Source: Planctomycetales bacterium 10988 (lineage in GTDB: Bacteria > Planctomycetota > Planctomycetia > Pirellulales > Pb10988). Taken from it: DNA of 64,000 nucleotides. Shown piece by piece: positions 8,101-17,024 of the stretch. The stretch lies in NCBI GenBank assembly GCA_009664345.1, contig CP043547.1, positions 2,198,709-2,262,708 on the forward strand, given 5' to 3'. The position numbers and the translations under genes were made by a program. Each line of letters starts with the position of its first letter. Within the stretch, counting starts at the first letter, position 1. Under the pieces are notes generated by a model, which made no database searches, had not been told where the DNA came from, and saw nothing but the letters and a program-made list of their open reading frames with translations.

Positions 8101-11100
8101 CGCAGGAAAAACCTCGATCCACGTTTCCCCGGCCCCATGCAAAACCGTGCGGCGATCCTTGCTCGACAACTGATCGAAAGGCACGTCCGTCGGCACACCG
8201 GTCTGCTCTTCCAAAGCCGAAAGCATTTGCTGAAAGAGCCCTGCACTGACATCCGGCCACAAGGCAACCGCCCCTTCCGCCAGCGTCAACTTGCCATCTT
8301 TCAAAAGAGCCGTCGGATTCGCCCCGGTTTGCGTGCCTAATCCCTCACAATCCGGGCACCAACCAAGCGAACTATTGAAAGAAAAATGGTGCGGCGAAAG
8401 AGCTTCGAAGCTGCGACCGCAAGAAAGGCAGGCTAAATGTTGACTGAGAACAACCGTTTTCCATTTTTTCTCCGGCGTCTCTTCTTCGACAATCGCGACA
8501 TGCAACACTCCCTGCCCCAATGCGAGGGCCGTTTCGACACTATCCGCCAAGCGGGAACGGCTCTGCTGGCGCACCGTAATCCGATCAAGCACGACTTCCA
8601 CCGTATGTTTCCGGCGGCGATCGATCTTGGGAAGCTTATCGAGCGTATATGTTTTGCTATCGATGCGAACGCGGTGATAACCCGACTCTCGCATCTCGTC
8701 CCACAGTTGCTCGTATTTTTCCCCGACAGAAACCTGGAGCGGAGCCATAATATAGAGCCGCGAACCGGCGGGAAATTGCAAGATCTGATCAATGATTTCA
8801 TCAGTGGTCTGCGTCCCGATCGGAATTTCACAACTCGGGCAATACGGCGTTCCGACCCTAGCGAAGAGGACGCGCAAATAGTCATAAATCTCCGTCACTG
8901 TTCCCACGGTCGAACGTGGAGTGTGAGCGAGATTTTTTTGCTCAATCGCAATCGCTGGAGACAGGCCGGAAATTTGTTCAAGCTTTGGCTTTTGCATCTG
9001 CGAGACAAACTGCCGGGCGTACGCACTCAGACTTTCAATATAACGGCGTTGCCCTTCGGCATAGATCGTATCCATGGCCAGGGAACTTTTTCCCGAACCA
9101 CTCAGCCCACAACAAACCGACATTTTATCGCGGGGGATATCGACATCGACTTGTTTTAAATTATGTTGAGCCGCCCCACGTAGTTGAATTGTTTGTAAAC
9201 TTTTGCCGTTTGTCTTTCTTTTAGTAGAAGTTTTCTTTTTTCCATTCCGTGAAGATTTTGATGTACTTGCTTGTCGTTTAAATAGTTTCGCTAAAGCTTG
9301 TCCGGTGTGAGAATCTTTGTGCTGAGCAATCTCCTCCGGGGTTCCTTGAGAAATGATTTGCCCGCCATCTTTGCCCCCTTCCGGACCGAGATCGAGAATC
9401 CAATCGGCAGTCTTGATCACATCAAGATTATGTTCAATAACAAGAACGGTATTACCGGCTTCCACAAAATCCGTCAAGACTTTTAACAGCTGATGGATAT
9501 CCGCAAAGTGAAGTCCTGTCGTTGGCTCATCAAGTAAATAAACCGTTTGCCCGGTGCTCCGTTTAACCAACTCTCTGGCAAGTTTAATTCGCTGGGCTTC
9601 TCCTCCAGAAAGCGTTGGCGAAGGCTGCCCCAATTTTAAATAGTCTAAGCCCACGTCTTTTAAAGTTTTTAATTTATCCGCGACCGGCGTGATTTCTGAA
9701 AAATGTTCCAGCGCTTCATGCACTTCTAAATCAAGGACTTCCGCGATTGATTTATCACGATATTTAATTTGTAAAGTCTCATGATTGAAGCGTTGACCTT
9801 TACAAACAGGACACGTCACCCAAACATCGGCCAAGAAATCCATTTCCAAACGGTTGGAACCATTTCCTTCACAGGCTTCGCACCTTCCGCCTGCCACATT
9901 GAAACTAAAGCGACCCGGTTGATAACCCCGTGATTTCGAAAGTGGAAGTTTTGCATAAAGCTTTCGAATTTCATCAAACACTTTAATGTAGGTCGCCGGA
10001 TTGGAGCGAGGAGTTCTTCCAATCGGGGATTGATCGATGGCAATCAGTTTATCGAGATGTTCGATACCTTCAATGGATTGATGTTTTCCAGGAACGGATT
10101 CCGCCCCGTTTAAATCTCGCCGGAGGGCTTTGCTTAAAATATCAACAATGAGCGAACTTTTTCCCGAACCGGAAACCCCTGTCACACAAACAAATAGCCC
10201 TAAAGGAATTTCAGCGGTGACATTTTTTAAATTATGATGGGTTGCCCCGACGACTTTTAATTTTTTCTCTGTGGGAAGTCGGCGCGATTCAGGAATGACA
10301 ATTTCTTTGCGACCGGAAAGATAATCGCCTGTTAAACTTTCTTTACTTTTTAATAGGTCATGATAGGAACCTTCCCCAACAATGCGACCGCCGCGATGGC
10401 CGGGACCGGGGCCGAAATCGATTAAATAATCGGACTCCCGCATGGTGTCTTCATCATGTTCAACGACAACAACGGTATTGCCCAGGTCTCGCAATTGATG
10501 CAAAGTTTCAATCAAGCGATCATTGTCACGCGGATGCAGCCCGATGGAAGGTTCATCTAAAATATAAGTTACCCCGACAAGACCACAACCGACCTGACCG
10601 GCCAGGCGAATTCTTTGCGACTCTCCACCTGACAAAGTGGGAGCCGATCGATTCAAGGATAAATAATTTAATCCGACATTTAACAAGAAACCCAACCGCC
10701 CACGAATCTCTTTCAATAGTTCGGTCGCGATTGTTTGTTGAGTGTCAGAAAGTGTCAGATCCTGAAAGAAATCCGCTGCTTCCTCAATGGAAAGCTTACA
10801 AACTTCTGGTAGCGATCGTTGAGGCTGATCTTTAAAATCAGGATGACTTGTTGTTAGTCGAACGTTCCTTGCTTGTAAATTAAGACGATCCCCCTCACAA
10901 TAATTACAAGGTTGAATATTCATAAACCGTTCCATCTTTTTTCGATAGAGACGGCTGGTTGAATTTCCATAGCGACTTAACAAGTCGGGAATGATTCCTT
11001 CATATTTTCCACCATATTTTTCTATTTTTCTTTTGGCCCGCCAACTAAACGTGATATGGAGATCGCCGGTTCCGAAAAGGATAGAATTTTGGAAATAAGG

Positions 11101-12171
11101 ATTAAGTTCTTTCCACGGTGTTTTTAAAATTGTTCCTGACTTGGCGTCTTGTTGATATTCTAATGTTTCCGCCACGCCTTCAAAAATATGGCGACGCCAC
11201 CGACCTAGTTCTTTCCAAGGGCCGATTAAATCAATACAACCTTGTTGAAAAGACAGCTCCGGATTGGTAACTAAAAGATCGGGATCAATCGTGGTGCGAA
11301 TTCCGATTCCCTGACAGGCCGGACACATCCCTTGCGGACTGTTGAAACTAAACAGTTGCGGGCTGGGAGGTTCATAACTGACATCACACGGGATACAACA
11401 ATAACGTGAAGAAAGTCGTAGCTCTTGCGGTTGATCGTCCTGCGGAGTTTGTAAATCTGTCAGAACATAAAGGTCACCATCGCCATGTTTAAGACCTTGC
11501 CCGACGGCTTCGGCTAAGCGAGAACGACTCTCCTTGGAAACCGTCAACCGATCAATGACGATTTCAATATCATGCCGCATCTGCCGATCCAGGCCTAAAT
11601 TTTCGGTAAGTCGTACGACTTTGCCATCGACACGGGCACGGAGGAAACCTTGCTTGAGCAAGTCTTCAAAGAGGTCACGGTACTCCCCTTTTTGAGCACG
11701 AATCACCGGGGCGAGGATTTGAATTTTGGTCTTTTCCGGCAGGGATAAGATACGGTCGATGATCTGTTCGCGGCTCTGTCCGGTCAGCGGTGCCTGACAA
11801 CGCGGGCAGTGCCCTTCGCCCACCCGTGCATAGAGGACGCGCAAAAAGTCATAAATTTCCGTGATCGTTCCAACGGTCGAACGGGGGTTCTGGCCGCTTG
11901 TTTTTTGCGAGATGGAAATCGAAGGAGAAAGCCCACTAAGATAATCGGCATCCGGCTTCGGCATTTGCCCCAGAAATTGCCGGGCGAAGCTCGAAAGGCT
12001 TTCGATATAACGTCGCTGCCCTTCGGCATAGAGCGTATCGAAGGCGAGCGAACTTTTTCCCGAACCGCTGACGCCGGTGAGGCAAATCAGTTGATTTCGC
12101 GGGAGAGTAACATCGACATTTTGTAAATTATGCTCGCGGGCCCCGCGAATGATGATCTCGGAAGCGTCCAT
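5131..12171 (-). CDS. uvrA: Fused double UvrA (excinuclease ABC subunit A) with C-terminal extension
   Basis: The damage-recognition ATPase of nucleotide excision repair normally works as a dimer of about 940 residues. Here 2346 residues hold two complete copies. Copy A (about 1-960) has GVSGSGKSSLAFDTLYAEG and a second Walker A GVSGSGKSSLIVD, signatures LSGGESQRIRL and LSGGEAQRIKL, and zinc-module CxxC pairs. A Lys/Ser-rich linker (about 965-995) leads to copy B (about 995-1960), with GLSGSGKSSLAMD, GLSGSGKSTLIED, two LSGGEAQR signatures and its own zinc modules. All four ATPase sites look intact. A basic linker then leads to about 360 extra residues with two copies of an MPW(E/K)xxGxKWH motif. 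No stop or frameshift interrupts the chain. Dimeric fused UvrA is known from planctomycetes; the extension I cannot assign. DNA for most of copy A is clearly more AT-rich than the rest. Confidence 0.96.
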   Translation of the reverse strand: MDASEIIIRGAREHNLQNVDVTLPRNQLICLTGVSGSGKSSLAFDTLYAEGQRRYIESLSSFARQFLGQMPKPDADYLSGLSPSISISQKTSGQNPRSTVGTITEIYDFLRVLYARVGEGHCPRCQAPLTGQSREQIIDRILSLPEKTKIQILAPVIRAQKGEYRDLFEDLLKQGFLRARVDGKVVRLTENLGLDRQMRHDIEIVIDRLTVSKESRSRLAEAVGQGLKHGDGDLYVLTDLQTPQDDQPQELRLSSRYCCIPCDVSYEPPSPQLFSFNSPQGMCPACQGIGIRTTIDPDLLVTNPELSFQQGCIDLIGPWKELGRWRRHIFEGVAETLEYQQDAKSGTILKTPWKELNPYFQNSILFGTGDLHITFSWRAKRKIEKYGGKYEGIIPDLLSRYGNSTSRLYRKKMERFMNIQPCNYCEGDRLNLQARNVRLTTSHPDFKDQPQRSLPEVCKLSIEEAADFFQDLTLSDTQQTIATELLKEIRGRLGFLLNVGLNYLSLNRSAPTLSGGESQRIRLAGQVGCGLVGVTYILDEPSIGLHPRDNDRLIETLHQLRDLGNTVVVVEHDEDTMRESDYLIDFGPGPGHRGGRIVGEGSYHDLLKSKESLTGDYLSGRKEIVIPESRRLPTEKKLKVVGATHHNLKNVTAEIPLGLFVCVTGVSGSGKSSLIVDILSKALRRDLNGAESVPGKHQSIEGIEHLDKLIAIDQSPIGRTPRSNPATYIKVFDEIRKLYAKLPLSKSRGYQPGRFSFNVAGGRCEACEGNGSNRLEMDFLADVWVTCPVCKGQRFNHETLQIKYRDKSIAEVLDLEVHEALEHFSEITPVADKLKTLKDVGLDYLKLGQPSPTLSGGEAQRIKLARELVKRSTGQTVYLLDEPTTGLHFADIHQLLKVLTDFVEAGNTVLVIEHNLDVIKTADWILDLGPEGGKDGGQIISQGTPEEIAQHKDSHTGQALAKLFKRQASTSKSSRNGKKKTSTKRKTNGKSLQTIQLRGAAQHNLKQVDVDIPRDKMSVCCGLSGSGKSSLAMDTIYAEGQRRYIESLSAYARQFVSQMQKPKLEQISGLSPAIAIEQKNLAHTPRSTVGTVTEIYDYLRVLFARVGTPYCPSCEIPIGTQTTDEIIDQILQFPAGSRLYIMAPLQVSVGEKYEQLWDEMRESGYHRVRIDSKTYTLDKLPKIDRRRKHTVEVVLDRITVRQQSRSRLADSVETALALGQGVLHVAIVEEETPEKKWKTVVLSQHLACLSCGRSFEALSPHHFSFNSSLGWCPDCEGLGTQTGANPTALLKDGKLTLAEGAVALWPDVSAGLFQQMLSALEEQTGVPTDVPFDQLSSKDRRTVLHGAGETWIEVFPAGKKKSKRPLFRFQYKGLYPAIAEACRLSASLRGKFDAIVDQVECSTCGGSRLRDDAAAYHLHLAEKEAEISDAGGLTIDDVCRLPLNELLTYFETRKLDTSQAKIAEEILREICNRLRFLVEVGLEYLTLHRTAPTLSGGEAQRIRLASQIGSGLTGVLYVLDEPTVGLHPRDNRRLIRALERLRDLGNTLLLVEHDREVLEAADRLLDFGPGAGEFGGNIVASGTPKQVARRKSSVTGPFLSGKKSIAIPANRRIDARCDVEELAVGCDIASAEKFDAQEVGPVEQQWLTVCQARHHNLKSIDVSIPLGTLTVVAGLSGSGKSTLIEDILYKAMARRLHRARLIPGSHARIEGIEHINKVIRVDQQPLGNSPTSTPATYTGVFDLIRDLFAQIPLAKIRGYSARQFSFNVPGGRCEECQGSGQRLIEMHFLPDVWVECESCKGRRYQAETLEVQFRGKSIADVLELSCGKAKELFENVPKIHRVLKLLCDVGLEYLRLGQPAPTLSGGEAQRVKLAAELGRPDTGRTLYLLDEPTTGLHFEDLAKLLDVFQRLVDLGNTVVVIEHNLDVMKCADWILELGPEAGQAGGQLVTCGTPEEVVSYAKAQKSTENNATTKKRKTKKAAPVPVLRSYTGEVLTEILAAGPYQERSVFVPEEEAVESLKTELESLGAEVQMPWEENGRKWHTEDRVSTKGKPCKWDGNFLGELVDQIQENGEFSETNWNHRSVVEIAAPVKSHGWFLHAHTSHPWILTLKFRVKRNTFKQATLQREFPLPTLDEMQDLPVYGSDARVTVRQQRGPMQEIMFKIHQGSELNSKSFSKFLAEAIESFSQLNDLRGQNVENWMPWKVMGEKWHLGSSGFPAGKTLDWEHPELLQSLADLLRSIAPDGQFDWKQQLLVHYSIPQQSQPWVTMITKKVEGLVVQLNGPSGAFAYGQLVQWLHEVELIEEKKEDFDAIRFTLKTADELNQPGLMTLLQEHFQVVAAAAIS
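9190..11440. other. AT-rich block inside uvrA copy A
   Basis: Within the single uvrA frame, roughly residues 240-994 are encoded with A/T-ending codons and long A/T runs. The first 240 residues and all of copy B use the more GC-rich codons of the neighbouring genes. The change at about 9190 coincides with the linker between copies A and B. Boundaries are by eye. Confidence 0.6.
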
Positions 12172-12487
12172 GAATCCGTCTGGAAAGAAGAGGAGAAGCG
12201 TTCAGTAATCGCGAAGGCAAGAACGTCGGGTCTAGGAGAGTCGTCCGTTTCGTTGGAGAGAGTCAACGGGCGGTTGATATACTGTTCAATTGTACTGATT
12301 TCAAAAAGGATGAGCAAGATTAACCCGTTTTACCAATTGAGTTATTTTTGATGAAAATCCTATTTATTCCTGTTCCTTTTCGTTTCGTATCCTTTTTCCC
12401 TTACTAGCTAAGGTACGCTCAATCTTTTATGATAGAGAATTCCTTCAAATAGATTGGTTACGTCATCTCAAGATCAAGGTGAAATCG
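12172..12487. other. Divergent intergenic region uvrA/acylphosphatase with tRNA-like hairpin
   Basis: About 316 bases that must hold both promoters. At 12301-12351, read on the minus strand, a 7-bp stem TCAAAAA/TTTTTGA encloses a D-arm-like ACTCAATTGGTAAAAC and a second weak arm, resembling a tRNA without its T arm. This may be chance or a tRNA remnant. AAGGTG lies six bases before the acylphosphatase ATG. No convincing SOS box was recognised. Confidence 0.4.
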
Positions 12488-12781
12488 ATGAGTCGAGGGC
12501 CGGAAATTGCTCGCGAACGACGAGAGATTTTTTATTCTGGAAATGTGCAAGGGGTCGGTTTTCGCTATACCACGATGAATGTCTCCTCGAATTTTGACGT
12601 CAAAGGGTATGTCAAAAATCTGTCCGATGGACGGGTGGAGGTGCTGGCCGAAGGCGAAACCGAAGTGATTGACCGTTTTCTTGAATCCCTGGAAGTCCGC
12701 ATGAAGGGATATATCGAAGGAAAAGAAGTCAAGGTTTCCCCCGAGTTGAAAGAGTTTACCGCCTTTGAAGTGCGGGCCTAG
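12488..12781 (+). CDS. Acylphosphatase
   Basis: A 97-residue enzyme that hydrolyses carboxyl-phosphate bonds such as those in acetyl phosphate or 1,3-bisphosphoglycerate. Both signatures are present: SGNVQGVGFRY, with phosphate-binding R26, and GYVKNLSDGRVEV, with catalytic N44. The length is the family norm. I chose the ATG at 12488 because AAGGTG lies six bases upstream; the GTG at 12479 overlaps that site. It is divergent from uvrA and followed 120 bases later by a permease gene that seems unrelated. A substrate cannot be read from sequence. Confidence 0.94.
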   Translation: MSRGPEIARERREIFYSGNVQGVGFRYTTMNVSSNFDVKGYVKNLSDGRVEVLAEGETEVIDRFLESLEVRMKGYIEGKEVKVSPELKEFTAFEVRA

Positions 12782-12901
12782 AGCGTTTTTTTGCAATTGG
12801 CTTTGTACTGTTTTTGAGAACAATTGGACTGGAAGCTGCTTATAAATAGTAGCAACCCTTGCTCCCCGATCCCCCACCCTGTGAAGTAGTTAAGAAATCC
12901 C

Positions 12902-13843
12902 ATGATCCAAGAATGGCTTGATATTATTTGGCTGAAACCCGTTTGGGTGATGGAACGCTCGATTTGGCTGGTTCCGTTGTGGGAATTGTTCTTGGGACTG
13001 ACCGCGCTTTGTATCGCGTGGTTCGCTTTCCGCTTTTTCCTGCCGAAAGCCGCCGTCATCGCCCAAGCGACCGCCAAAGAAATTGTCTATCAGCCCTTAT
13101 TCTATCTCATGTTGATCGTGGGGGCGTTCTTTCTGTGGGTTTCCAGTTGGTTGCCTTACTATACTTTTGGGGAAGATATCAAATTCCTCAAAGATACCGG
13201 ACTGACTTGGATTATGGTCCTGTCGATCTTTTTAGGACTCTGGACGGCGGGGACTTCGATCGCGGATGAAATTGAAGGACGAACCGCGGTAACGGTTCTT
13301 TCCAAGCCGATTAGCCGGATTCAATTTATTCTCGGCAAACTGTTTGGAATTTTGGCCCCGATCGCGGTTCTCTTTATTGTCCTCGGATCGCTCTTTTTAC
13401 TTTTGATCCCGATTTATCTGTTGCAAGGACATGGAGAAACGCCGGAGTTACCCCAACAACTCAATGAAATGGTGCAGGTGATTCCCGGTTTGGTGCTGGC
13501 CTTTATGGAAGTGATCGTGCTGGTGGCGATTAGTGTGGCGATCTCCACCCGATTGCCGATGCTGGCGAATATGATTATTTGTGCCTCGATTTATATTCTT
13601 GGGCACTTGGCTCCGCTGATCGTGGAGGCGGGGAGTGATCAATTCGTGGTGGTGGGCTTCATTGGACAGTTCATCGCGGTGTTGCTGCCGAATCTCGATG
13701 CCTTTAACATCAACGCGGCTGTTGCCACAGGAGCGATTGTCCCTGCCGATTATTTGGGCTGGGCGTTTCTTTACTGCCTGCTTTATACAGCCGCGATGAT
13801 GTTTGTCGCACTATTACTCTTCGAAGACCGCGATTTGGCGTAA
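12902..13843 (+). CDS. ABC-2 type transporter permease
   Basis: A 313-residue inner-membrane protein with about six or seven hydrophobic segments: residues near 27-47, 65-85, 100-118, 138-165, 195-215, 222-240 and 285-306. The arrangement and the motif SIADEIEGRTAVTVLSKPISRIQFILGK are typical of ABC-2 permeases (NosY/GldF-like), in which this cytoplasmic loop contacts the ATPase. No ATPase gene adjoins it, so its partner must be encoded elsewhere. Substrate unknown. The start ATG at 12902 gives a normal family N-terminus. Confidence 0.85.
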   Translation: MIQEWLDIIWLKPVWVMERSIWLVPLWELFLGLTALCIAWFAFRFFLPKAAVIAQATAKEIVYQPLFYLMLIVGAFFLWVSSWLPYYTFGEDIKFLKDTGLTWIMVLSIFLGLWTAGTSIADEIEGRTAVTVLSKPISRIQFILGKLFGILAPIAVLFIVLGSLFLLLIPIYLLQGHGETPELPQQLNEMVQVIPGLVLAFMEVIVLVAISVAISTRLPMLANMIICASIYILGHLAPLIVEAGSDQFVVVGFIGQFIAVLLPNLDAFNINAAVATGAIVPADYLGWAFLYCLLYTAAMMFVALLLFEDRDLA

Positions 13844-13867
13844 GTTTGCCATCGTTCGGTTGGCTCT

Positions 13868-15064
13868 CTATTCCTTGCTCTCCTCTTGAGCGGTGGATTG
13901 TTTGACCGATTGGGTTTCGGCATGCCGTTTGAAGTGCGGTTCCGGCACGGGCATACGAAATGTTTCGGCAACCACCGGGGTTGTATCCCACGTTGCCATC
14001 GGTCCGTGCAAGGATTTCGCTCCGGCATCCCAGCGATGGGATTCGATCGATTCCAAAATCCATTCGGCGACTTCCACGGCTTTGGCGGCATCTTCGCCAG
14101 AGGTTCGCGGGTCTCGCTTCTCGGCGATGGCTTGCAAGAAATCAACCAACTCTTCGGTCAATTGATCACAAGGTTCAGCCTGGATTTGCTCTTTGGCCAA
14201 GAGACCTTCGAACAATTTTTCCTTGGCGGCTTGCTTTTGTTCCGGTGTCAACGAATCAAGCGAGAAGGCTCGGCTGATCATTGAAGGATGGGGTCGAACA
14301 ATCGTCGTCTCTCGGGCGGCGAAGTCAACCTTGGCAAATTGCTTCGGCGTCCAGATGTGCATGGCTCGCTTCGTTTCGTAACTGGCTCGCGAAGCAGAAA
14401 CCGTGGCTACACAACCATCGGCAAAGGTCAGTCGGGCGTTGGCAATATCTTCGTGTTCGCCAAAGAGCGAAATCCCCATGGCATCAACCTGAGCAACTGG
14501 CTGATTGACCTGCGAAAGAATCAGTTGCAAATCGTGGATCATCAAGTCAAAGACAACCCCGATATCCGTCGATCGGAAGGTATATCCACTGAAGCGGCTG
14601 GCTTCGAAATATTGTGGAGATTCAAGTTCCGTGCGGAGTCCTTCCCAAGCCGGATTGAACTGCTCGACGTGCCCTACCCCGAGAGTGAGGCCCTTCTCTT
14701 TCGCCAAACTCACCAATTGATCGGCTTGCTCGGCCGTCGCTGTCAGAGGCTTTTCCACCAAGAGGTGGACCCCTTGGCGAAGCAGTTCACAACCAAGGTC
14801 GTAATGATAGGTCGTCGGCACGGCTAAAACAGCCGCATCGATTTTTCCTTCCAACGCTTGGATGGAAGAATAAGCCGGGACGTTATATTGCTCGGCGATC
14901 CTCTGAGCGGTTTCCTGATGAGCATCGACAACCCCCACCAATTCCACCGCAGGAATGTTAGGAGTTTCCGTTCTCCCCTGTCCCTGGGTGAGTTCGGAAA
15001 GAATCTTCGCGTGGAATTTGCCTAAATGTCCCGTTCCTACAACCGCGATGCGAATAGGGTTCAT
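13868..15064 (-). CDS. Gfo/Idh/MocA family NAD(P)-dependent oxidoreductase
   Basis: 398 residues from the ATG at 15064, which is preceded by GGAAACG; a longer start at 15094 is less likely. The Rossmann fingerprint AVVGTGHLGKFHAKIL is at the N-terminus, the catalytic EKPLT motif follows near residue 115, and a DLMIHDLQLI segment supplies the usual catalytic His/Asp. The last 40 residues are polar and probably disordered. The gene lies downstream of lpxC in an ompH-VOC-lpxC-oxidoreductase series. Within this superfamily, GnnA oxidises UDP-GlcNAc to a 3-keto sugar for amide-linked lipid A. A related lipid A role is inferred from context only, and no GnnB aminotransferase is present here. Confidence 0.85.
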   Translation of the reverse strand: MNPIRIAVVGTGHLGKFHAKILSELTQGQGRTETPNIPAVELVGVVDAHQETAQRIAEQYNVPAYSSIQALEGKIDAAVLAVPTTYHYDLGCELLRQGVHLLVEKPLTATAEQADQLVSLAKEKGLTLGVGHVEQFNPAWEGLRTELESPQYFEASRFSGYTFRSTDIGVVFDLMIHDLQLILSQVNQPVAQVDAMGISLFGEHEDIANARLTFADGCVATVSASRASYETKRAMHIWTPKQFAKVDFAARETTIVRPHPSMISRAFSLDSLTPEQKQAAKEKLFEGLLAKEQIQAEPCDQLTEELVDFLQAIAEKRDPRTSGEDAAKAVEVAEWILESIESHRWDAGAKSLHGPMATWDTTPVVAETFRMPVPEPHFKRHAETQSVKQSTAQEESKE

Positions 15065-15297
15065 ATCGTTTCCAATGCTTCTTAATCGCGGCATCCATCT
15101 TTCGTCGCGTCAGCAATCCGTTGCCTACCGTCGAGAACGATCGAATCACGATTGAGGTAAAGAAGTGAAAATTTGCAGTGGAAGAATGATCACACTTGGA
15201 GGAAGATGACTCTTGAGAAATGCCTCCAGTATGGCCGACAACTTGTTTTATGGAGGATCGTTGCCAATCGCTCCCAATAGAAAACAGAGAAACAACA

Positions 15298-16182
15298 CTA
15301 CGCGGACAGTCGGTGTCCGTGAAAACGTTGTCCTTCTCGTAACAACAAACGAATCAGTTCGGCATTCAACCGATGGCCGCTACAGTGCCCGATGAAATAC
15401 CCGACGACCTCACACCCTGAAAGTGCGAAGTCGCCTACCATATCCAATGCTTTGTGTCGCACGCATTCATTGGCATATCGTAATTGATTCTCGATCGGAC
15501 CTTCTTCATCAAAGATCAAGAGGTCCTGATAGCTCGGTCGCATGGCGATGCCACGTGTTTGCAACCACTCGGCTTCGGCTTTGGTAACAAAGGTCCGAGC
15601 CGGGGCAAGTTCCTTGGCGAAGCTTTCCGGAGTGACACTCAGCTCATACGTCTGACGACCGATGGCAGCATCACTGGAATAGTCAATGTGTGCCTTTAAT
15701 AAGAAAGTTTGATCACTAAGATTCGGCAAAGGCCGGGCGGCGATCCAGCTATCCGCTTCGCCCAATCGAATCGGTTCGCGGACGACAAGCACTTCTTTGC
15801 TCGCGGATTGTTCCACTTTGCCCACTTGTTGAATGGCCTGCAGAAAGGCCCAGCTCGATCCATCACAGCCGGGCATCTCCTCGGTGTCGATCATGACCTG
15901 GCAGTTATCGACTTGCATGCCGGAGAGAGCGGCCATCAAATGCTCGACCATTTCCACGGTCGCTTTCTCACTTCGAAGCACCGTTCTTCGCGGGACTTCC
16001 ACGCGATTGTCAACCGTCGCGGCAATCCGCGGCGCTCCGGGCAAATCTTTACGAATGAAGGTAATGCCTTGATTTTCGCCTGCTGGCAGAAGCTCGACGC
16101 GGATATCTTTTCCACTCCAATAACCAAAGCCGTCAATGGAGATGGAATCACGCAGGGTATATTGAGGACGCAGTTGCATCAT
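15298..16182 (-). CDS. lpxC: UDP-3-O-acyl-N-acetylglucosamine deacetylase LpxC
   Basis: Zinc hydrolase of the first committed step of lipid A synthesis, acting in the cytosol. The catalytic set is visible: E80 and H81 in MVEHLMAAL, H242 and D246 in RHKALDMVGD, and H269 in the GHCSGHRLNAEL segment. An EMPGCDGSS sequence replaces the usual E-x-P-I-x-D-G-S. The N-terminal GxGxHSG motif reads GFGYWSG (residues 18-24), so the usual His is Trp. The length of 294 is close to E. coli LpxC (305). It indicates that this organism makes lipid A-type lipids. The upstream VOC gene is 250 bases away, so lpxC may have its own promoter. Confidence 0.94.
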   Translation of the reverse strand: MMQLRPQYTLRDSISIDGFGYWSGKDIRVELLPAGENQGITFIRKDLPGAPRIAATVDNRVEVPRRTVLRSEKATVEMVEHLMAALSGMQVDNCQVMIDTEEMPGCDGSSWAFLQAIQQVGKVEQSASKEVLVVREPIRLGEADSWIAARPLPNLSDQTFLLKAHIDYSSDAAIGRQTYELSVTPESFAKELAPARTFVTKAEAEWLQTRGIAMRPSYQDLLIFDEEGPIENQLRYANECVRHKALDMVGDFALSGCEVVGYFIGHCSGHRLNAELIRLLLREGQRFHGHRLSA

Positions 16183-16296
16183 TCGACTATGGAACTCTCT
16201 AGCTTGATCCAGACACTCCTTCAGCGTAGAGGTGGACTACGCATCGTTAAGGATTGTCTTGAACACAGATGTGAAGATTGAAATGATTTTTCTTGA

Positions 16297-16311
16297 GGTT
16301 CTGACAGAACC
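16297..16311. promoter_or_regulatory. Short palindrome upstream of lpxC
   Basis: GGTTCTGACAGAACC is a perfect 7-1-7 inverted repeat about 115 bases before the lpxC start. It could be an operator half-site pair. A related CAGAACTTCTG element lies about 25 bases further on. Function is inferred only. Confidence 0.3.
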
Positions 16312-16431
16312 ATCCTCTGTAGGTCAGCTTGTCAGAACTTCTGAGGACACCCTTGAGGCCGATTGTTTGATCGACTTCGTATTGTCCAGGTCGAGTTGCT
16401 TTGTTGAGATGTTTTGTGTGACGTAACTTGA

Positions 16432-16881
16432 TTATTCCGAATTCTCACGGAAGTACGCTTCCGCCCGACGTTGAATCTCTTCGTTGGAGAGGTCTTCGGT
16501 ATTGGTCGCAATGTGCCAGATATTGCCGACCGGGTCCCGCACCGAAGCGGAACGCTCTCCATAGAATTGATCGCGGGGGTCCGAGATTGTTTCGCCTCCA
16601 GCCGCGACGGCCTTCGCATAACACTCGTCGATCTTTTCCACATAGATATGGAGGGAAGCGGGCATCGGCTGCCATTCGTCCGTCGCCTCGGCCAATTCCA
16701 CGACACTCGCACCGATGCGATACTCCGCATGTCCGATTAGTCCACTCGGCATGACGATTCGGATCGCTTCCTTCGCATCGAAGGTTTTTTCCAAGAAGGC
16801 AATCAACTTGTCGGCTCCCTTAACAATTAAGTAAGGATTGATTGCTTGAAAGCCAGGGGGAATATGGCTACGTGCCGGCAT
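16432..16881 (-). CDS. VOC (glyoxalase/bleomycin-resistance) superfamily protein, PhnB-like
   Basis: 149 residues forming two beta-alpha-beta-beta-beta modules. The start INPYLIVKGADKLIAFLEKTF, a middle GHAEYRIGASVVELAEA and the end VRDPVGNIWHIAT are typical of the PhnB/YdcE-like branch. The family has a single divalent-metal site, for which H51 and E97 or nearby residues are candidates. Substrates vary widely (resistance, dioxygenase or isomerase functions), so none is assigned. It lies between ompH and lpxC on the same strand but is not obviously part of the envelope pathway. Confidence 0.85.
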   Translation of the reverse strand: MPARSHIPPGFQAINPYLIVKGADKLIAFLEKTFDAKEAIRIVMPSGLIGHAEYRIGASVVELAEATDEWQPMPASLHIYVEKIDECYAKAVAAGGETISDPRDQFYGERSASVRDPVGNIWHIATNTEDLSNEEIQRRAEAYFRENSE

Positions 16882-17024
16882 CCGCTTCTTCCTTCTTACT
16901 TGGATTCAAGTTCGATCGTTGGTTCGGATTGGGAAGGAATCGCCGAGAGCCGCTTGACGGCCGGAACCACCAAGCGGGCTCTATGCGAATGTTCCTACCA
17001 GTTGCTTGCAAGCAAGCAGGTCGC

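Noticed and set aside
5131-12171. UvrA double length as assembly duplication or two genes with a missed stop
   Set aside because: The two halves differ strongly in sequence and base composition, are joined by a unique Lys/Ser linker and share one uninterrupted frame.
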